A stretch of 64,000 bases of DNA, taken from AC-38 sp033856025 (GTDB lineage Bacteria; Actinomycetota; Thermoleophilia; Solirubrobacterales; Solirubrobacteraceae). The DNA lies in the NCBI GenBank assembly GCA_033856025.1, contig JAWVFQ010000006.1, positions 1 to 64,000 on the forward strand, written 5' to 3'. The notes beneath the pieces are model-generated. The model saw only the letters and a list, made by a program, of their open reading frames with translations, had not been told where the DNA came from and did no database searches. A program made the translations under genes and the position numbers. Of this stretch, positions 7,363 through 18,584 are shown piece by piece. Positions within the stretch are counted from its first letter, which is position 1, and the number at the start of each line of letters is the position of its first letter.

Positions 7363-8739
7363 ATGGCGACCACTGACACATCGACCCAGGCCGGGCGGGA
7401 GCTGGTGCTCGCCGTCGTCGGCGCGCACTCCGCCTCGCTGCTCGCGGTGGCGCGGCGGCACTCCCTGTGTGCGGACGACGCGCAGGACGCCTACCAGCGG
7501 GCGCTGGAGATCTTCCTGCGCCGGGCCGACACGGTCGATCCTCCGACGGCGGCGGCCTGGCTGCGCACGGTGGTCAAGCATGAGGCGATGGCGGTGCGCG
7601 CCTCCCGCCGGCGGATCGTCGGGCCGGCGGAGGTGGACATGGACCGCGCCGAGGCGCGCGACGTGCTCCCCGCCGACGAGCGCGCGGCGGCGTCGGAGCG
7701 CGACGAGCGCTCGGCCGAGGCGCTCTCGCGCCTCAAGCCGCACGAGGTCCGCGCCCTCGTCCTCAAGGCGCGGGGCTACTCCTACCGCGAGATCGCCGAC
7801 ATCACCGGGTGGACCTACACCAAGGTCAACCGCTGCCTCACCGAGGGGCGCCGCGCCTTCCTCGACCGCTTCGCCGAGATCGAGACGGGACGCGAGTGCG
7901 ACCGCTGGGCCGCGACGCTGTCGGCGCTGGCCGACGGCGAGGCGCAGGCCGGCGATCTCGCGGCGGCGCGTCCGCACCTGCGTCACTGTGCGGCGTGCCG
8001 CGCCCGGCTGCGCGAGTTCCGCGCGGCGCCCCGAGCCGTCGCCGCCCTCGCCCCGGCGCCGCTGCTGGCGGCCGCCGCGGGAGGGCCGGCGGGCGACGGT
8101 CCCGGGCTGGTGGCGCGACTGCACGATGCGCCGGCCAACGATGGGCCGAGCGTGTTCGGCCGGATTCACGACGCGCTGGTCGCGGGGTGGTCCGAGCGCG
8201 TCGTCCTCTCGGCGCACCGCGCCCACGCGGCACTGGAGACGGCGTCGGCGGCCAAGCTCGCGGCCGTAGCGGCGTCCGCGACGGCGCTGGCCGGAGGGGG
8301 AGCGGCGGCGCTCACCGAGGTCGCCGACCCGCCCGCGGCGCGGCCCGCCGCGGCGGTCGCTCCGGCGGAGCCGGTGAAGGCGGCGCCGCACGTGCCCGCG
8401 CCTGGGCCGGCGCCGGCCGTCCCGCTCCGCGCCACCCCGCGCGCGTCCTCGCCCGCCGCGGTCCGCCGCAAGGCCAGGCCGACCACCGCACCGGTCGCCG
8501 CGGAATTCGGCCCGGGCGGCGACGCCGCCGGCCCGGCCGTCGCCGCGAAGCGGTCCCGCTCCGCCGCCGGCCCGCGCCGATCGGATCGCGCCCGGTCCCG
8601 CCGAACTGGATCCGCCGGGACGGAATCCCCACCCGCCGCTTCGCCCGCCGCCCCGGCTCCGCAACCGTCCGCTTCGCCCGTCCCATCCCCATCCGCTTCG
8701 CCGTCCTCGTCCTCGTCCTCGTCCGAATTCGCCCCCTAG
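7363..8739 (+). CDS. ECF-like sigma factor fused to zinc-finger anti-sigma domain and membrane segment
   Basis: A 458-residue protein. Region 2 (about 15-90; DDAQDAYQRALEIFLRRAD and AAWLRTVVKHEAMAVRAS) and region 4 (about 120-175; LKPHEVRALVLKARGYSYRE, then DITGWTYTKVNRCLTEGR) define a sigma-70 family factor. Residues 190-222 form a zf-HC2 anti-sigma motif, H205-x3-C209-x2-C212. A hydrophobic Ala-rich helix (about 297-320) could cross the membrane. The rest is an Ala/Pro/Ser tail ending in seven serines. Sigma, its inhibitor and a membrane anchor thus share one chain, an arrangement known from ECF groups with C-terminal extensions. The next gene, a secreted protein, starts 9 bp downstream and may be a target. 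No Shine-Dalgarno sequence is obvious before the ATG. Confidence 0.87.
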   Translation: MATTDTSTQAGRELVLAVVGAHSASLLAVARRHSLCADDAQDAYQRALEIFLRRADTVDPPTAAAWLRTVVKHEAMAVRASRRRIVGPAEVDMDRAEARDVLPADERAAASERDERSAEALSRLKPHEVRALVLKARGYSYREIADITGWTYTKVNRCLTEGRRAFLDRFAEIETGRECDRWAATLSALADGEAQAGDLAAARPHLRHCAACRARLREFRAAPRAVAALAPAPLLAAAAGGPAGDGPGLVARLHDAPANDGPSVFGRIHDALVAGWSERVVLSAHRAHAALETASAAKLAAVAASATALAGGGAAALTEVADPPAARPAAAVAPAEPVKAAPHVPAPGPAPAVPLRATPRASSPAAVRRKARPTTAPVAAEFGPGGDAAGPAVAAKRSRSAAGPRRSDRARSRRTGSAGTESPPAASPAAPAPQPSASPVPSPSASPSSSSSSSEFAP

Positions 8740-8748
8740 GAGATGCTC

Positions 8749-10995
8749 ATGACTCGCAGGTCCCTCGATGTTCTCGTCCTCGTCCTCGTGCTGGCCGGAG
8801 CGTTCGCCGCGAGCGCGCGGGCCGGGACGTACGTCGTCCGCGCGTGCGGGGCCGACGGTGTCAACCGCGCCTTCGCCGCCGGCGCGACCGGCGGGATGCG
8901 CGCGTTCACGCACTGCCCGGCCACCACCGAGGACGGGATGGGGACGGGGATGGTCGCGCGTGCCGACCAGAACGCCGGCGGCGGCGCGCTCGGCCTGCAC
9001 TCCTCGGCGTGGCAGGTGTTCGAGGCGCCCGCGGGGGCGTCGCTGCAGTCCGTGTCGTTCAACCAGTCCGCCGGGCGGGGGTCCGGCTGCTGGGCGCTGG
9101 GCATCTGGGGCTGGGACGGCGACGCGTTCCATCCCGGGGACTTCCTCTGGGGCTTTCCCGGCGACTGCAGCCAGACCCCCGGAGGCTTCGCGCGCTTCAT
9201 GGGCCCATTCACCGTCGACCTGCGCGGCCACCGCAAAGCCCGCTTCGGCGTGCGCTGCGACTCGGCGGGTGGGTGCGCCACCAACCACCCCGTCGCCACC
9301 TGGCTGAGCCTCTCCGACGTCGCCGTGACCGTGCGCGACGACTCGCAGCCGGCGATCTCGCCCACCGGCGGCGACCTGCTGGACGAGGGCTGGCACCGGG
9401 GCACGCAGTCGGCGTGGGCGTACTACTCCGACGACGTCGGGATCCGGATGGTCCACGGTCAGATCGACCACCGGCAGAACTTCTGGGTCCAGGACTTCAA
9501 CGACCCCGGCTGGCCGGACTGGGCGCGCTGCGACTTCGCGCGGCCGCGGCCGTGCACCGACCTCAACGCCGGCGTCGTGCTGGACACCGCGACGCTGACC
9601 GACGGCGCGCACTCCCTGCTCCTGGCCGCCTATGACTCCGCCGGGAACCTCACGACAAGCGAGCACCCGCTGCGCGTGGACAACCACGCGCCGCTGGCGC
9701 CGCGCGGCGTGGCGCCGGACGGCGGCGACGGATGGCGGGCCGCCAACCGCTTCGACGTGGCATGGACGAACCCGCCCGGGCAGGTGTCGCCGATCGCGCG
9801 GGCGCACTGGCGCCTGTGCCGGGCGGACGGCTCGGACTGCCGGGCGAACGTGACGCCCGGCGCCGGCCGCGACCGCCTGGAGGGCTTCCGTGTCCCCGGG
9901 ACGGGCGACTGGACGCTGTCGGTCTGGGTCGGCGACGAGGCCGGCAACGCCGACGAGGCGCTGGCCGCCGATCCCGTCCACCTGCGCCTCGACGACGTCG
10001 CGCCCGAGTCGCCCGGCTTCGACCTCCCCGACCCCGCCGACCCGCGCCGGGTCGCGCTCGCGGTGGAGGACCGCCACAGCGGCCTGGCCGACGTGCGCAT
10101 CGAGCTGCGCCCCCGCGGCGGCGAGTGGCGCGCGCTCCCGACGGTGCTGGACACCGGCGGTCGCGCCTCGGCGCGCATCCCCGACACCGAGCTGCCCGAC
10201 GGTCCCTACGACCTGCGCGCCACGCTGCGCGACCGCGCGGGCAACCAGCGCGTGGTGGACGCCGACCGGGCCGGCCGGACGATGACCGTGCTGCTCCCGC
10301 TGCGCACGGCCACGCGCGTGCGGACCGGGAGCGCGGCGCTGCGCCGCTGCCGCCGCGTGGGCCGCCGCCGCGTCTGCCGCACGACGCCCGCCGCCACGCC
10401 CTCGGCGACGCCCGCGCCGCTTCGCGCGGCGTTCGGCGAGCCCACCACGGTCCTCGGCGTCCTGGAGACGGTGGTGGGGCGCCCCGTCGGCGGGGTCGCG
10501 CTGGAGGTGTCAGAGCGCTTGCGCGGCGCCACGAGCTGGCGTGCCCTGGGCACGACGGCCACCGACGCGGCGGGCGCCTTCCGGCTCGCGCTCGCCCCCG
10601 GGCCGTCGCGCACGCTCCGCCTGGCGTACCCCGGCGGCGACATCCTGCTGCCCGCGGCGCTGGAGCAGCGCGTCCTCGTGCCGGCCGCCGCCACCCTGCG
10701 CGCGAGCCGCCGCCGCGTGCGCAACGGCGCGCGGGTGGCGTTCTCCGGCCGGCTGGCCGGCCGCCCGCTCCCGCCCGGGGGACGGACGGTCGACCTCCAG
10801 GCCCACTACCGCGGCGCCTGGCGGACGTTCGCCACGCCGCGCACCGACGCGCGCGGGCGCTGGCGCTTCCCCTACCGCTTCGGCGCCACCCGCGGTCGCG
10901 TGGTCTACCGGTTCCGGGCCCTGGTCAAGCGCGACGCCGCGTATCCCTACGAGCAGGGAGCCAGCCCGACCGTCAGCGTGACCGTCACCGGGTGA
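8749..10995 (+). CDS. Secreted multi-domain protein with Ig-like repeats, function unknown
   Basis: A 748-residue exported protein. I prefer ATG 8749 over ATG 8743 because AGGAG at 8738-8742 then has a 6-base gap. The signal peptide is LDVLVLVLVLAGAFAASARA. Residues 25-200 form a Trp/Gly-rich N-terminal domain with cysteines (GCWALGIWGWDGDAFHPGDF, RFGVRCDSAGGCATNHP). Residues about 200-500 are two or three Ig/cadherin-like units (DGAHSLLLAAYDSAGNL, DGPYDLRATLRDRAGNQ), and 520-748 are further beta-sandwich domains ending PTVSVTVTG. It is probably co-transcribed with the membrane sigma/anti-sigma fusion. The N-terminal domain may bind carbohydrate; no catalytic motif is recognised. Confidence 0.8.
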   Translation: MTRRSLDVLVLVLVLAGAFAASARAGTYVVRACGADGVNRAFAAGATGGMRAFTHCPATTEDGMGTGMVARADQNAGGGALGLHSSAWQVFEAPAGASLQSVSFNQSAGRGSGCWALGIWGWDGDAFHPGDFLWGFPGDCSQTPGGFARFMGPFTVDLRGHRKARFGVRCDSAGGCATNHPVATWLSLSDVAVTVRDDSQPAISPTGGDLLDEGWHRGTQSAWAYYSDDVGIRMVHGQIDHRQNFWVQDFNDPGWPDWARCDFARPRPCTDLNAGVVLDTATLTDGAHSLLLAAYDSAGNLTTSEHPLRVDNHAPLAPRGVAPDGGDGWRAANRFDVAWTNPPGQVSPIARAHWRLCRADGSDCRANVTPGAGRDRLEGFRVPGTGDWTLSVWVGDEAGNADEALAADPVHLRLDDVAPESPGFDLPDPADPRRVALAVEDRHSGLADVRIELRPRGGEWRALPTVLDTGGRASARIPDTELPDGPYDLRATLRDRAGNQRVVDADRAGRTMTVLLPLRTATRVRTGSAALRRCRRVGRRRVCRTTPAATPSATPAPLRAAFGEPTTVLGVLETVVGRPVGGVALEVSERLRGATSWRALGTTATDAAGAFRLALAPGPSRTLRLAYPGGDILLPAALEQRVLVPAAATLRASRRRVRNGARVAFSGRLAGRPLPPGGRTVDLQAHYRGAWRTFATPRTDARGRWRFPYRFGATRGRVVYRFRALVKRDAAYPYEQGASPTVSVTVTG

Positions 10996-10998
10996 GCG

Positions 10999-12069
10999 TC
11001 AGGGCTGGAACTGCCCGTCCGGCGTCGTGGTCTGACCGGAGCCGCCGTCGGTGGTCGTCGTGGCCGGCGGCTGGGACCCGCTCCCGCCGCCCCCACCGCC
11101 CCCGCCACTGTCCGAGCCGACCAGCGTCGCCGTGGCGGACGCCGTCGCTCCCGTCGGATCGCGGACCGTCGCCGTGTAGGTCCCCAGGACGTTGTCCGAC
11201 CCCGTCGGCCGGAACGAGTAGGACCCGCTCCCCGATCCGTCCGTCGAGATCGAGTAGTTCTCCACCACCCCGTCCGGCCGGGTGAGCGAGAAGGGCACGC
11301 TCGCGTTGGGCGAGAAGCCGGAGATGGACAGCGTGAAAGCCGTGCCCACCTGGCCGCTGGACGGGCTGAACGAGGCCTGGGGATTCAGCTGGCGGGTCCC
11401 ACCACCTCCGGTGGGCGCGCCCGACGCCGTCCCCTGCACCGGCGGCGGGTGCTCGTACACCTGGTAGCACTCGCTCCAGGGATCGCACTCCGGCGGCGGG
11501 TGGTAGTTCGGCGGGCAGCCGTAGCAAGTGGCCTCGGGGACATAGACCGGCTCCGCGAGCGGGTTGCCGCAGCGACAGCGCGCCCGCGGCACGCCGTAGC
11601 GGTCGACCAGCACCGCGGTCCCGGCCTGGAGGATCGCCTGGTAGCCCGTGGCGCGCCCGCCGACGAAGGAGTGGTTGGTCACGCGCGTGTCGCGCGTCAG
11701 CGTCACGGGCTTGAGCGCGCGGATGTACTTGGCCACGGCCTCGTACGTCGGCGCCACATGCACGACCTCCGCCCACGCCCGCAGCCGGTCCGGCCGCGCC
11801 TTCAGCGAGCGGATCAGCAGCTCGCGGTCGCACACCAGGTCCGATCCGGTGCCGCCGTAGGGCCCCGAGCCGACCTGGACCCTGTCCGGCCCGGTCACGT
11901 CCGTGGCGCGCACGGTGAACGGGTCCGGCCCGGGCGCCGTCGGCTTCTGGAAGCGCACCACCTGGCCCTTGGGCTTGGACTTCGAGCCGTCGCCGCTCCC
12001 GCACGCGGCGACCGAGCACAGCGTCAGGACCAGCAACAGGGCCCCGCAGAGGGGCCTCCATCCCGTCAC
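10999..12069 (-). CDS. Lipoprotein, DUF6777-like, with Ig-like C-terminal domain
   Basis: A 356-residue exported lipoprotein with a GTG start. The signal peptide ends in a lipobox (LCSVAAC, Cys23). The N-terminal domain (about 40-170) contains SGPYGGTGSDLVCDRELL, RLRAWAEVVHV, ALKPVTLTRDTRVTNHSF and a CRCGNPLAEP segment. I recognise this pattern as the DUF6777-type domain of actinobacterial surface proteins. A Pro/Cys-rich stretch follows (CYGCPPNYHPPPECDPWSEC), then an Ig-like domain (residues 225-315) and a Gly/Thr tail. It converges with the secreted protein gene 3 bp away. Localisation is confident; function is unknown. Confidence 0.78.
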   Translation of the reverse strand: MTGWRPLCGALLLVLTLCSVAACGSGDGSKSKPKGQVVRFQKPTAPGPDPFTVRATDVTGPDRVQVGSGPYGGTGSDLVCDRELLIRSLKARPDRLRAWAEVVHVAPTYEAVAKYIRALKPVTLTRDTRVTNHSFVGGRATGYQAILQAGTAVLVDRYGVPRARCRCGNPLAEPVYVPEATCYGCPPNYHPPPECDPWSECYQVYEHPPPVQGTASGAPTGGGGTRQLNPQASFSPSSGQVGTAFTLSISGFSPNASVPFSLTRPDGVVENYSISTDGSGSGSYSFRPTGSDNVLGTYTATVRDPTGATASATATLVGSDSGGGGGGGGSGSQPPATTTTDGGSGQTTTPDGQFQP

Positions 12070-12112
12070 ATGGCCAGTCTATGCGCGCCGAACCGGCCGG
12101 AGCAAGCCCGGG

Positions 12113-14350
<2,238 letters not shown>

Positions 14351-14373
14351 CGGCGGGAGGGTAGCGTGGGGGG

Positions 14374-15705
14374 ATGGCAGCAGGCCCGGGACCGACCCGT
14401 TACGCGCGCTCGGGCGACACGCACATCGCGTACTCCGTCACCGGCGACGGGCCGATCGACTTCCTCTACGTCCCCACCTGGCTCTCGCAGATCGAGCACC
14501 TGTGGGCGCACCGGCTGGTCGGCGGGTTCTTCGAGCGGATCGCCGAGCGCGCCCGCCTCATCATGTTCGATCGCCGCGGGACCGGCATGTCGGACCCCTA
14601 CGACAGCCCGCCCACGCTGGAGGAGCAGATGGACGACGTGCTCGCCGTGCTCGACGCCGCCGGGTCCCAGCACGCCGCGGTGTTCGCCCAGCTCGACGGC
14701 GGCCCCATGGCCACGCTGTTCGCCGCCACCCACCCCGAGCGGACGCTCGCGCTCGTCCTCTACGGCACCTGGGCGCGCACCCTGTGGGCGGAGGACACGC
14801 CGTGGGCGAACACGCGCGAGGCACGCGACGCGTTCGTGCGCGACATCGTCGAGCACTGGGGGACGGGCGGCCGCCTGGCCGCGCTCGCGCCGGCTCTGGC
14901 CGACGACCCCGAGTTCATCGAGTGGTACGCCAAGCTCGAGCGCCTGTCCGCGCCGCCCAAGGTGGTCCTCGACATGCTGCTGCTGGCCGGCGACTACGAC
15001 GTGCGCGACGTGCTGCCGTCCATCCAGGTCCCCACGCTGGTCATGCACCGCGGCGAGGACGCGCTGATCGACCCGCGACACGCGAAGTACCTGGCCGAGC
15101 ACATCCCGGGCGCGAAGCTGGTCGAGCTGCCCGGCGACGACAGCCTGATCGTGGCCGGCGACTCCACCGCGGCCATGGACGAGATCTACGAGTTCTTCAC
15201 GGGCACCCGTCCGGTGCGCGAGCCCGACCGCATCCTGGCCACGGTCATGTTCACCGACATCGTCGACTCCACGCGGCGCGCGGCCGAGCTGGGCGACGCG
15301 GACTGGCGCCAGGTGCTCGAGCGCCACGACGAGCTGGTGCGCCGCCAGCTGGACCGCTGGCAGGGCCGGGAGGTCAAGACGACCGGCGACGGCTTCCTGG
15401 CCACCTTCGACGGCCCGGCCCGGGCGATCCGCTGCGGGCGGGCGATCACCGAGGCCGTCGAGCCGCTGGGGATCCGCGTGCGCGCCGGCCTGCACACCGG
15501 CGAGTGCGAGGTGCGCGGTGACGACGTGGCCGGGATGGCCGTCCACATCGGCGCGCGCGTGGGCTCGATGGCCGGGCCCGGCGAGGTGCTGGTCTCCAGC
15601 ACCGTCAAGGACCTGGTCGTCGGCTCCGGGATCGACTTCGACGACCGCGGCGAGCACGAGCTCAAGGGCGTGCCGGGCGCCTGGCGGGTGTTCGCGGCGC
15701 GCTGA
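14374..15705 (+). CDS. Class III nucleotide cyclase with N-terminal alpha/beta-hydrolase domain lacking the nucleophile
   Basis: A 443-residue fusion. Residues 1-275 are an alpha/beta-hydrolase fold (FDRRGTGMSDPYD, then the elbow region). The expected G-x-S-x-G-G elbow reads A105-Q-L107-D-G-G, so serine is replaced by leucine and hydrolase activity is unlikely. Residues 285-443 are a class III adenylyl/guanylyl cyclase catalytic domain: metal-binding aspartates in VMFTDIVDST (D295) and in KTTGDGF (D339), base-selecting K335, then GLHTGECEVRGDDVAGMAVH. The hydrolase part probably serves as a sensor or oligomerisation unit. The product would be a cyclic nucleotide, which the CRP-type regulator at 6.5 kb could read. 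Cytosolic, no membrane segment. Confidence 0.93.
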   Translation: MAAGPGPTRYARSGDTHIAYSVTGDGPIDFLYVPTWLSQIEHLWAHRLVGGFFERIAERARLIMFDRRGTGMSDPYDSPPTLEEQMDDVLAVLDAAGSQHAAVFAQLDGGPMATLFAATHPERTLALVLYGTWARTLWAEDTPWANTREARDAFVRDIVEHWGTGGRLAALAPALADDPEFIEWYAKLERLSAPPKVVLDMLLLAGDYDVRDVLPSIQVPTLVMHRGEDALIDPRHAKYLAEHIPGAKLVELPGDDSLIVAGDSTAAMDEIYEFFTGTRPVREPDRILATVMFTDIVDSTRRAAELGDADWRQVLERHDELVRRQLDRWQGREVKTTGDGFLATFDGPARAIRCGRAITEAVEPLGIRVRAGLHTGECEVRGDDVAGMAVHIGARVGSMAGPGEVLVSSTVKDLVVGSGIDFDDRGEHELKGVPGAWRVFAAR

Positions 15706-15715
15706 GAGGCGCGGC

Positions 15716-16867
15716 CTAGCGGGCGCAGGGCCCGGTGCCCACCGTCCGCCCGGCCCGGGAGATGACGCGGCGCACGATGTCGTCGGGGACGCCGTACCCG
15801 CCGCGGCGCGGGCCGCCGACCGTGGCCGCGAACACCGTGGTCAGGACGCGCCCGTCGCCGTCGACCAGCGGGCCGCCGGAGTTCCCCGGCCGCACGCGCG
15901 CGCGCAGCGAGACGATGCTGCGGCGCACCGGTCCGCGCCCGTAGGCGTCCTGCGTGATCACCGTCTGCGTGGCGCCCAGGCGCGCGGGCTCGACGTCGTA
16001 GGGGCCGTTCTCCGGATAGCCCAGGACGGCGCCGGAGACTCCGGATTTCGTGGTCGGCGCCAGGGGCAGCGGCCGCGCGCCCAGGCCGTCCACCGCCAGG
16101 ACCGCCACGTCGTTGGTGGGGTCGAAGCCGATCGCCCGCGCGCCGAGATGGTCGCCCTCGCCGCCCACCTGCACGCTGGTGTCGTGCGTCCCGGCCACCA
16201 CGTGGGCGTTGGTCACCACGATGCCCGGCCGCGCCACCCAGCCCGAGCCCGAGATCGAGAGCCCGCACGCCGTTCCCAGCACCCGCACGACTCCCGCGCC
16301 GGCCGCGCGGACCTGCGGGTCGCGCGCGATCGCGCTGTCGGGCGGGCCGACGGTGACCGGCGGGCCGGAGATCCGCGGCACCGGGTCGAAGCGCGCCAGG
16401 GCGTTGAGGATGGCGCCCGACGGCGGCAGCGCGGCGTTGAGCCGGCGCAGCACGGCCGAGCGCTGGACGGCGCGGCGCACGTCGGGGTCCTGCGCGCTCT
16501 GGAGCGCTACGGCCCCGCCGATCCACGCGATCCCCAGCGCCACGCAGGCCGTCAGGCCCGCGCCGAGCAGGCCGTCGACCACGTTGAGCGCGCGCAGCCT
16601 GCCCAGCCGCCGGCGCACCGCGAAGCCCACGGCCTCCAGCCCAGAGGCCAGGATCGCGCCCGCCGCCAGCGCGCCCAGCAGCCCGAACAGCGGCGCGTAG
16701 GGAGAGGACGAGCCCTCGGGGAGCAGCCGCGGGCCCAGCCGCGTCCCCAGGAAGACGCCGGCCGCGAACCCGGCCAGCGAGAGCGCGCCCACCACGAACC
16801 CCCGCGCGTAGCCCTGGAACGCCAGCAGCGCCACGAAGCCCAGGATGGCCGCATCCAGCCAGGTCAC
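15716..16867 (-). CDS. MarP-like membrane serine protease (CvpA domain plus trypsin-like domain)
   Basis: About 383 residues from GTG 16867. I chose this start because VTWLDAAILGFVALLAFQGYARG matches the usual beginning of a CvpA domain, and the earlier ATG at 16939 would overlap the divergent gene. Four membrane helices (residues 1-150) precede a periplasmic chymotrypsin-fold protease with the full triad: His in VVTNAHVVAG, Asp in DPTNDVAVLAV and Ser in RVRPGNSGGPLVDGDG. The layout matches the acid- and oxidative-stress protease MarP of mycobacteria (Rv3671c). It is divergent from the penicillin-binding protein gene, and MarP is known to act on peptidoglycan hydrolases, which fits. Confidence 0.9.
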   Translation of the reverse strand: MTWLDAAILGFVALLAFQGYARGFVVGALSLAGFAAGVFLGTRLGPRLLPEGSSSPYAPLFGLLGALAAGAILASGLEAVGFAVRRRLGRLRALNVVDGLLGAGLTACVALGIAWIGGAVALQSAQDPDVRRAVQRSAVLRRLNAALPPSGAILNALARFDPVPRISGPPVTVGPPDSAIARDPQVRAAGAGVVRVLGTACGLSISGSGWVARPGIVVTNAHVVAGTHDTSVQVGGEGDHLGARAIGFDPTNDVAVLAVDGLGARPLPLAPTTKSGVSGAVLGYPENGPYDVEPARLGATQTVITQDAYGRGPVRRSIVSLRARVRPGNSGGPLVDGDGRVLTTVFAATVGGPRRGGYGVPDDIVRRVISRAGRTVGTGPCAR

Positions 16868-16922
16868 GGGCGGTCGCGCCCTTGCGGGACGGCGAATCGC
16901 ATCAACTACCCTGCGTGCGATC

Positions 16923-18584
16923 GTGGAGGCAAGTCGCACAAGGTACGACGATCGCCGCTACCGGCTCACCCACCGCCTCGTGCCGGTGGCGATCCTGGCT
17001 GGCCTCGCGTTCGTGGTCGGCGTCGTCGTCGGCGCGCTGCACGTCCCGGCCGAGCGTGGCGCCGCCGATCGCTTCGCCCGCGCCTGGGCCAAGGGCGACT
17101 ACGACGCCATGCACGCCCAGCTCACCGACGCCGCCCGGGCCCGCTTCCCCGCCCAGCGCTTCCGCGACGCCTACGCCGCCACGGCCGACACGGCGACCGC
17201 CACGCGGATCCGCGTCGGCGACGCCAGGGACCCCAAGAACGGGGTGGTCGAGGTGCCGGTGCGGATGAGCACCCGGATCTTCGGGATGGTCAAGGGCACG
17301 CTGCGCCTGCCCTTCTCCGGGAAGGGCGACCAGGCCCGCATCGACTGGGGGCCCGAGCTGACGTTCCCCGGCCTGGAGCGCGGTCGCAGCCTCACGCGCA
17401 CCACGCGCCTGCCCCGTCGCGCCACCATCGTCGCGCGCAACGGGCGCGCGCTGGCCAAGGGGGACGACCGCGGCAGCGACCTGACCACGGTGGCCGCGGA
17501 GACGGTGGGGGAGCTGGGGCCGATCCCGCCCGAGCAGGCGGCGAGCCTGCGCGCTTTGGGCTACCCGCCCGACGCGCGGGTGGGCATCTCCGGCCTGGAG
17601 CGCGCGCTCCAGCCGCGCCTGGCCGGGCGCCCCGGCGGCACGCTGTTCGCCGGTGGACGGGCGATCGCCCGCTCGCGGCCCGTCCCCGCCCGCGCCGTGA
17701 CCACGACGATCGACCCGCGCATCGCCGAGTCGGCGATCTCCGCGCTGGGCGGGGCGAGCGGCGGCGTCGCCGTGCTCCAGCCCGCCACGGGCGAGGTGCT
17801 GGCCCTGGCCGGCACCGCCTTCTCCACCACCGGCCCGCCCGGCTCCACCTTCAAGGTCATGACGACCACCGCGGCGCTCCAGGACCACAAGGTCAAGCTG
17901 ACCGACCAGTTCCCCGTCTCGACGGGCGCGGTGCTGTCGGGGGTGACGCTGGCCAACGCCAACGGGGAGTCGTGCGGCGGGACCTTCGTGGAGTCCTTCG
18001 CGCACTCGTGCAACTCGGTGTTCGCGCCGCTGGGGGTGAAGGTGGGCAAGCAGCGCCTGGTCCAGACGGCCGAGGCCTACGGCTGGAACGAGCCGCCACA
18101 GATCCCGGGCGCCGTGACGAGCACGATGCCCCAGCCCAGCGGAATCGGCGACGACCTCGACCTGGGCTCCACGGCGATCGGCCAGGGCAAGGTCCTGGCG
18201 TCCCCGCTGCAGATGGCCTCCGTCGCCGCCACCGTGGGCAACCACGGGCTGCGGGTGGAGCCGACGCTGGAGTTCCGGCGGCGCAGCCCGCGCCGCCGCG
18301 TGATGACGCCGGCCCTCGCCGCGACGCTGCGCCGCCTGATGATCGCCGTGGTCAAGTTCGGCACGGGGACCGCGGCGGACATCCCGGGCGTGCAGGTGGC
18401 GGGCAAGACCGGCACCGCCGAGCTCGGGCTGGGGCCGGGACAGACGGACGCGTGGTTCATCGCCTTCGCACCGGCGCGGCGGCCCAAGGTCGCGCTGGCG
18501 GTGTGGCGGCTGCGGGCGGGCGCCGGCGGCCAGGTGGCCGCGCCGATCGCCCGTCAGATCCTGGTCAGCGCCCTCGGGCGCTGA
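16923..18584 (+). CDS. Class B penicillin-binding protein (transpeptidase) with NTF2-like N-terminal domain
   Basis: A 553-residue peptidoglycan D,D-transpeptidase. The start is GTG 16923, followed by a cytosolic tail and one membrane helix (LVPVAILAGLAFVVGVVVGAL). Residues 45-160 are an NTF2-like/MecA-N domain (ADRFARAWAKGDYDAMHAQL), then a dimerisation region, then the transpeptidase with all three motifs: S308-T-F-K, S362-C-N and K495-T-G-T. It faces the MarP-like protease gene head-to-head across 55 bp and meets the next lipoprotein gene stop-to-stop. It is not linked to a division cluster, so it is an accessory class B PBP. Beta-lactam sensitivity cannot be judged. Confidence 0.93.
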   Translation: MEASRTRYDDRRYRLTHRLVPVAILAGLAFVVGVVVGALHVPAERGAADRFARAWAKGDYDAMHAQLTDAARARFPAQRFRDAYAATADTATATRIRVGDARDPKNGVVEVPVRMSTRIFGMVKGTLRLPFSGKGDQARIDWGPELTFPGLERGRSLTRTTRLPRRATIVARNGRALAKGDDRGSDLTTVAAETVGELGPIPPEQAASLRALGYPPDARVGISGLERALQPRLAGRPGGTLFAGGRAIARSRPVPARAVTTTIDPRIAESAISALGGASGGVAVLQPATGEVLALAGTAFSTTGPPGSTFKVMTTTAALQDHKVKLTDQFPVSTGAVLSGVTLANANGESCGGTFVESFAHSCNSVFAPLGVKVGKQRLVQTAEAYGWNEPPQIPGAVTSTMPQPSGIGDDLDLGSTAIGQGKVLASPLQMASVAATVGNHGLRVEPTLEFRRRSPRRRVMTPALAATLRRLMIAVVKFGTGTAADIPGVQVAGKTGTAELGLGPGQTDAWFIAFAPARRPKVALAVWRLRAGAGGQVAAPIARQILVSALGR

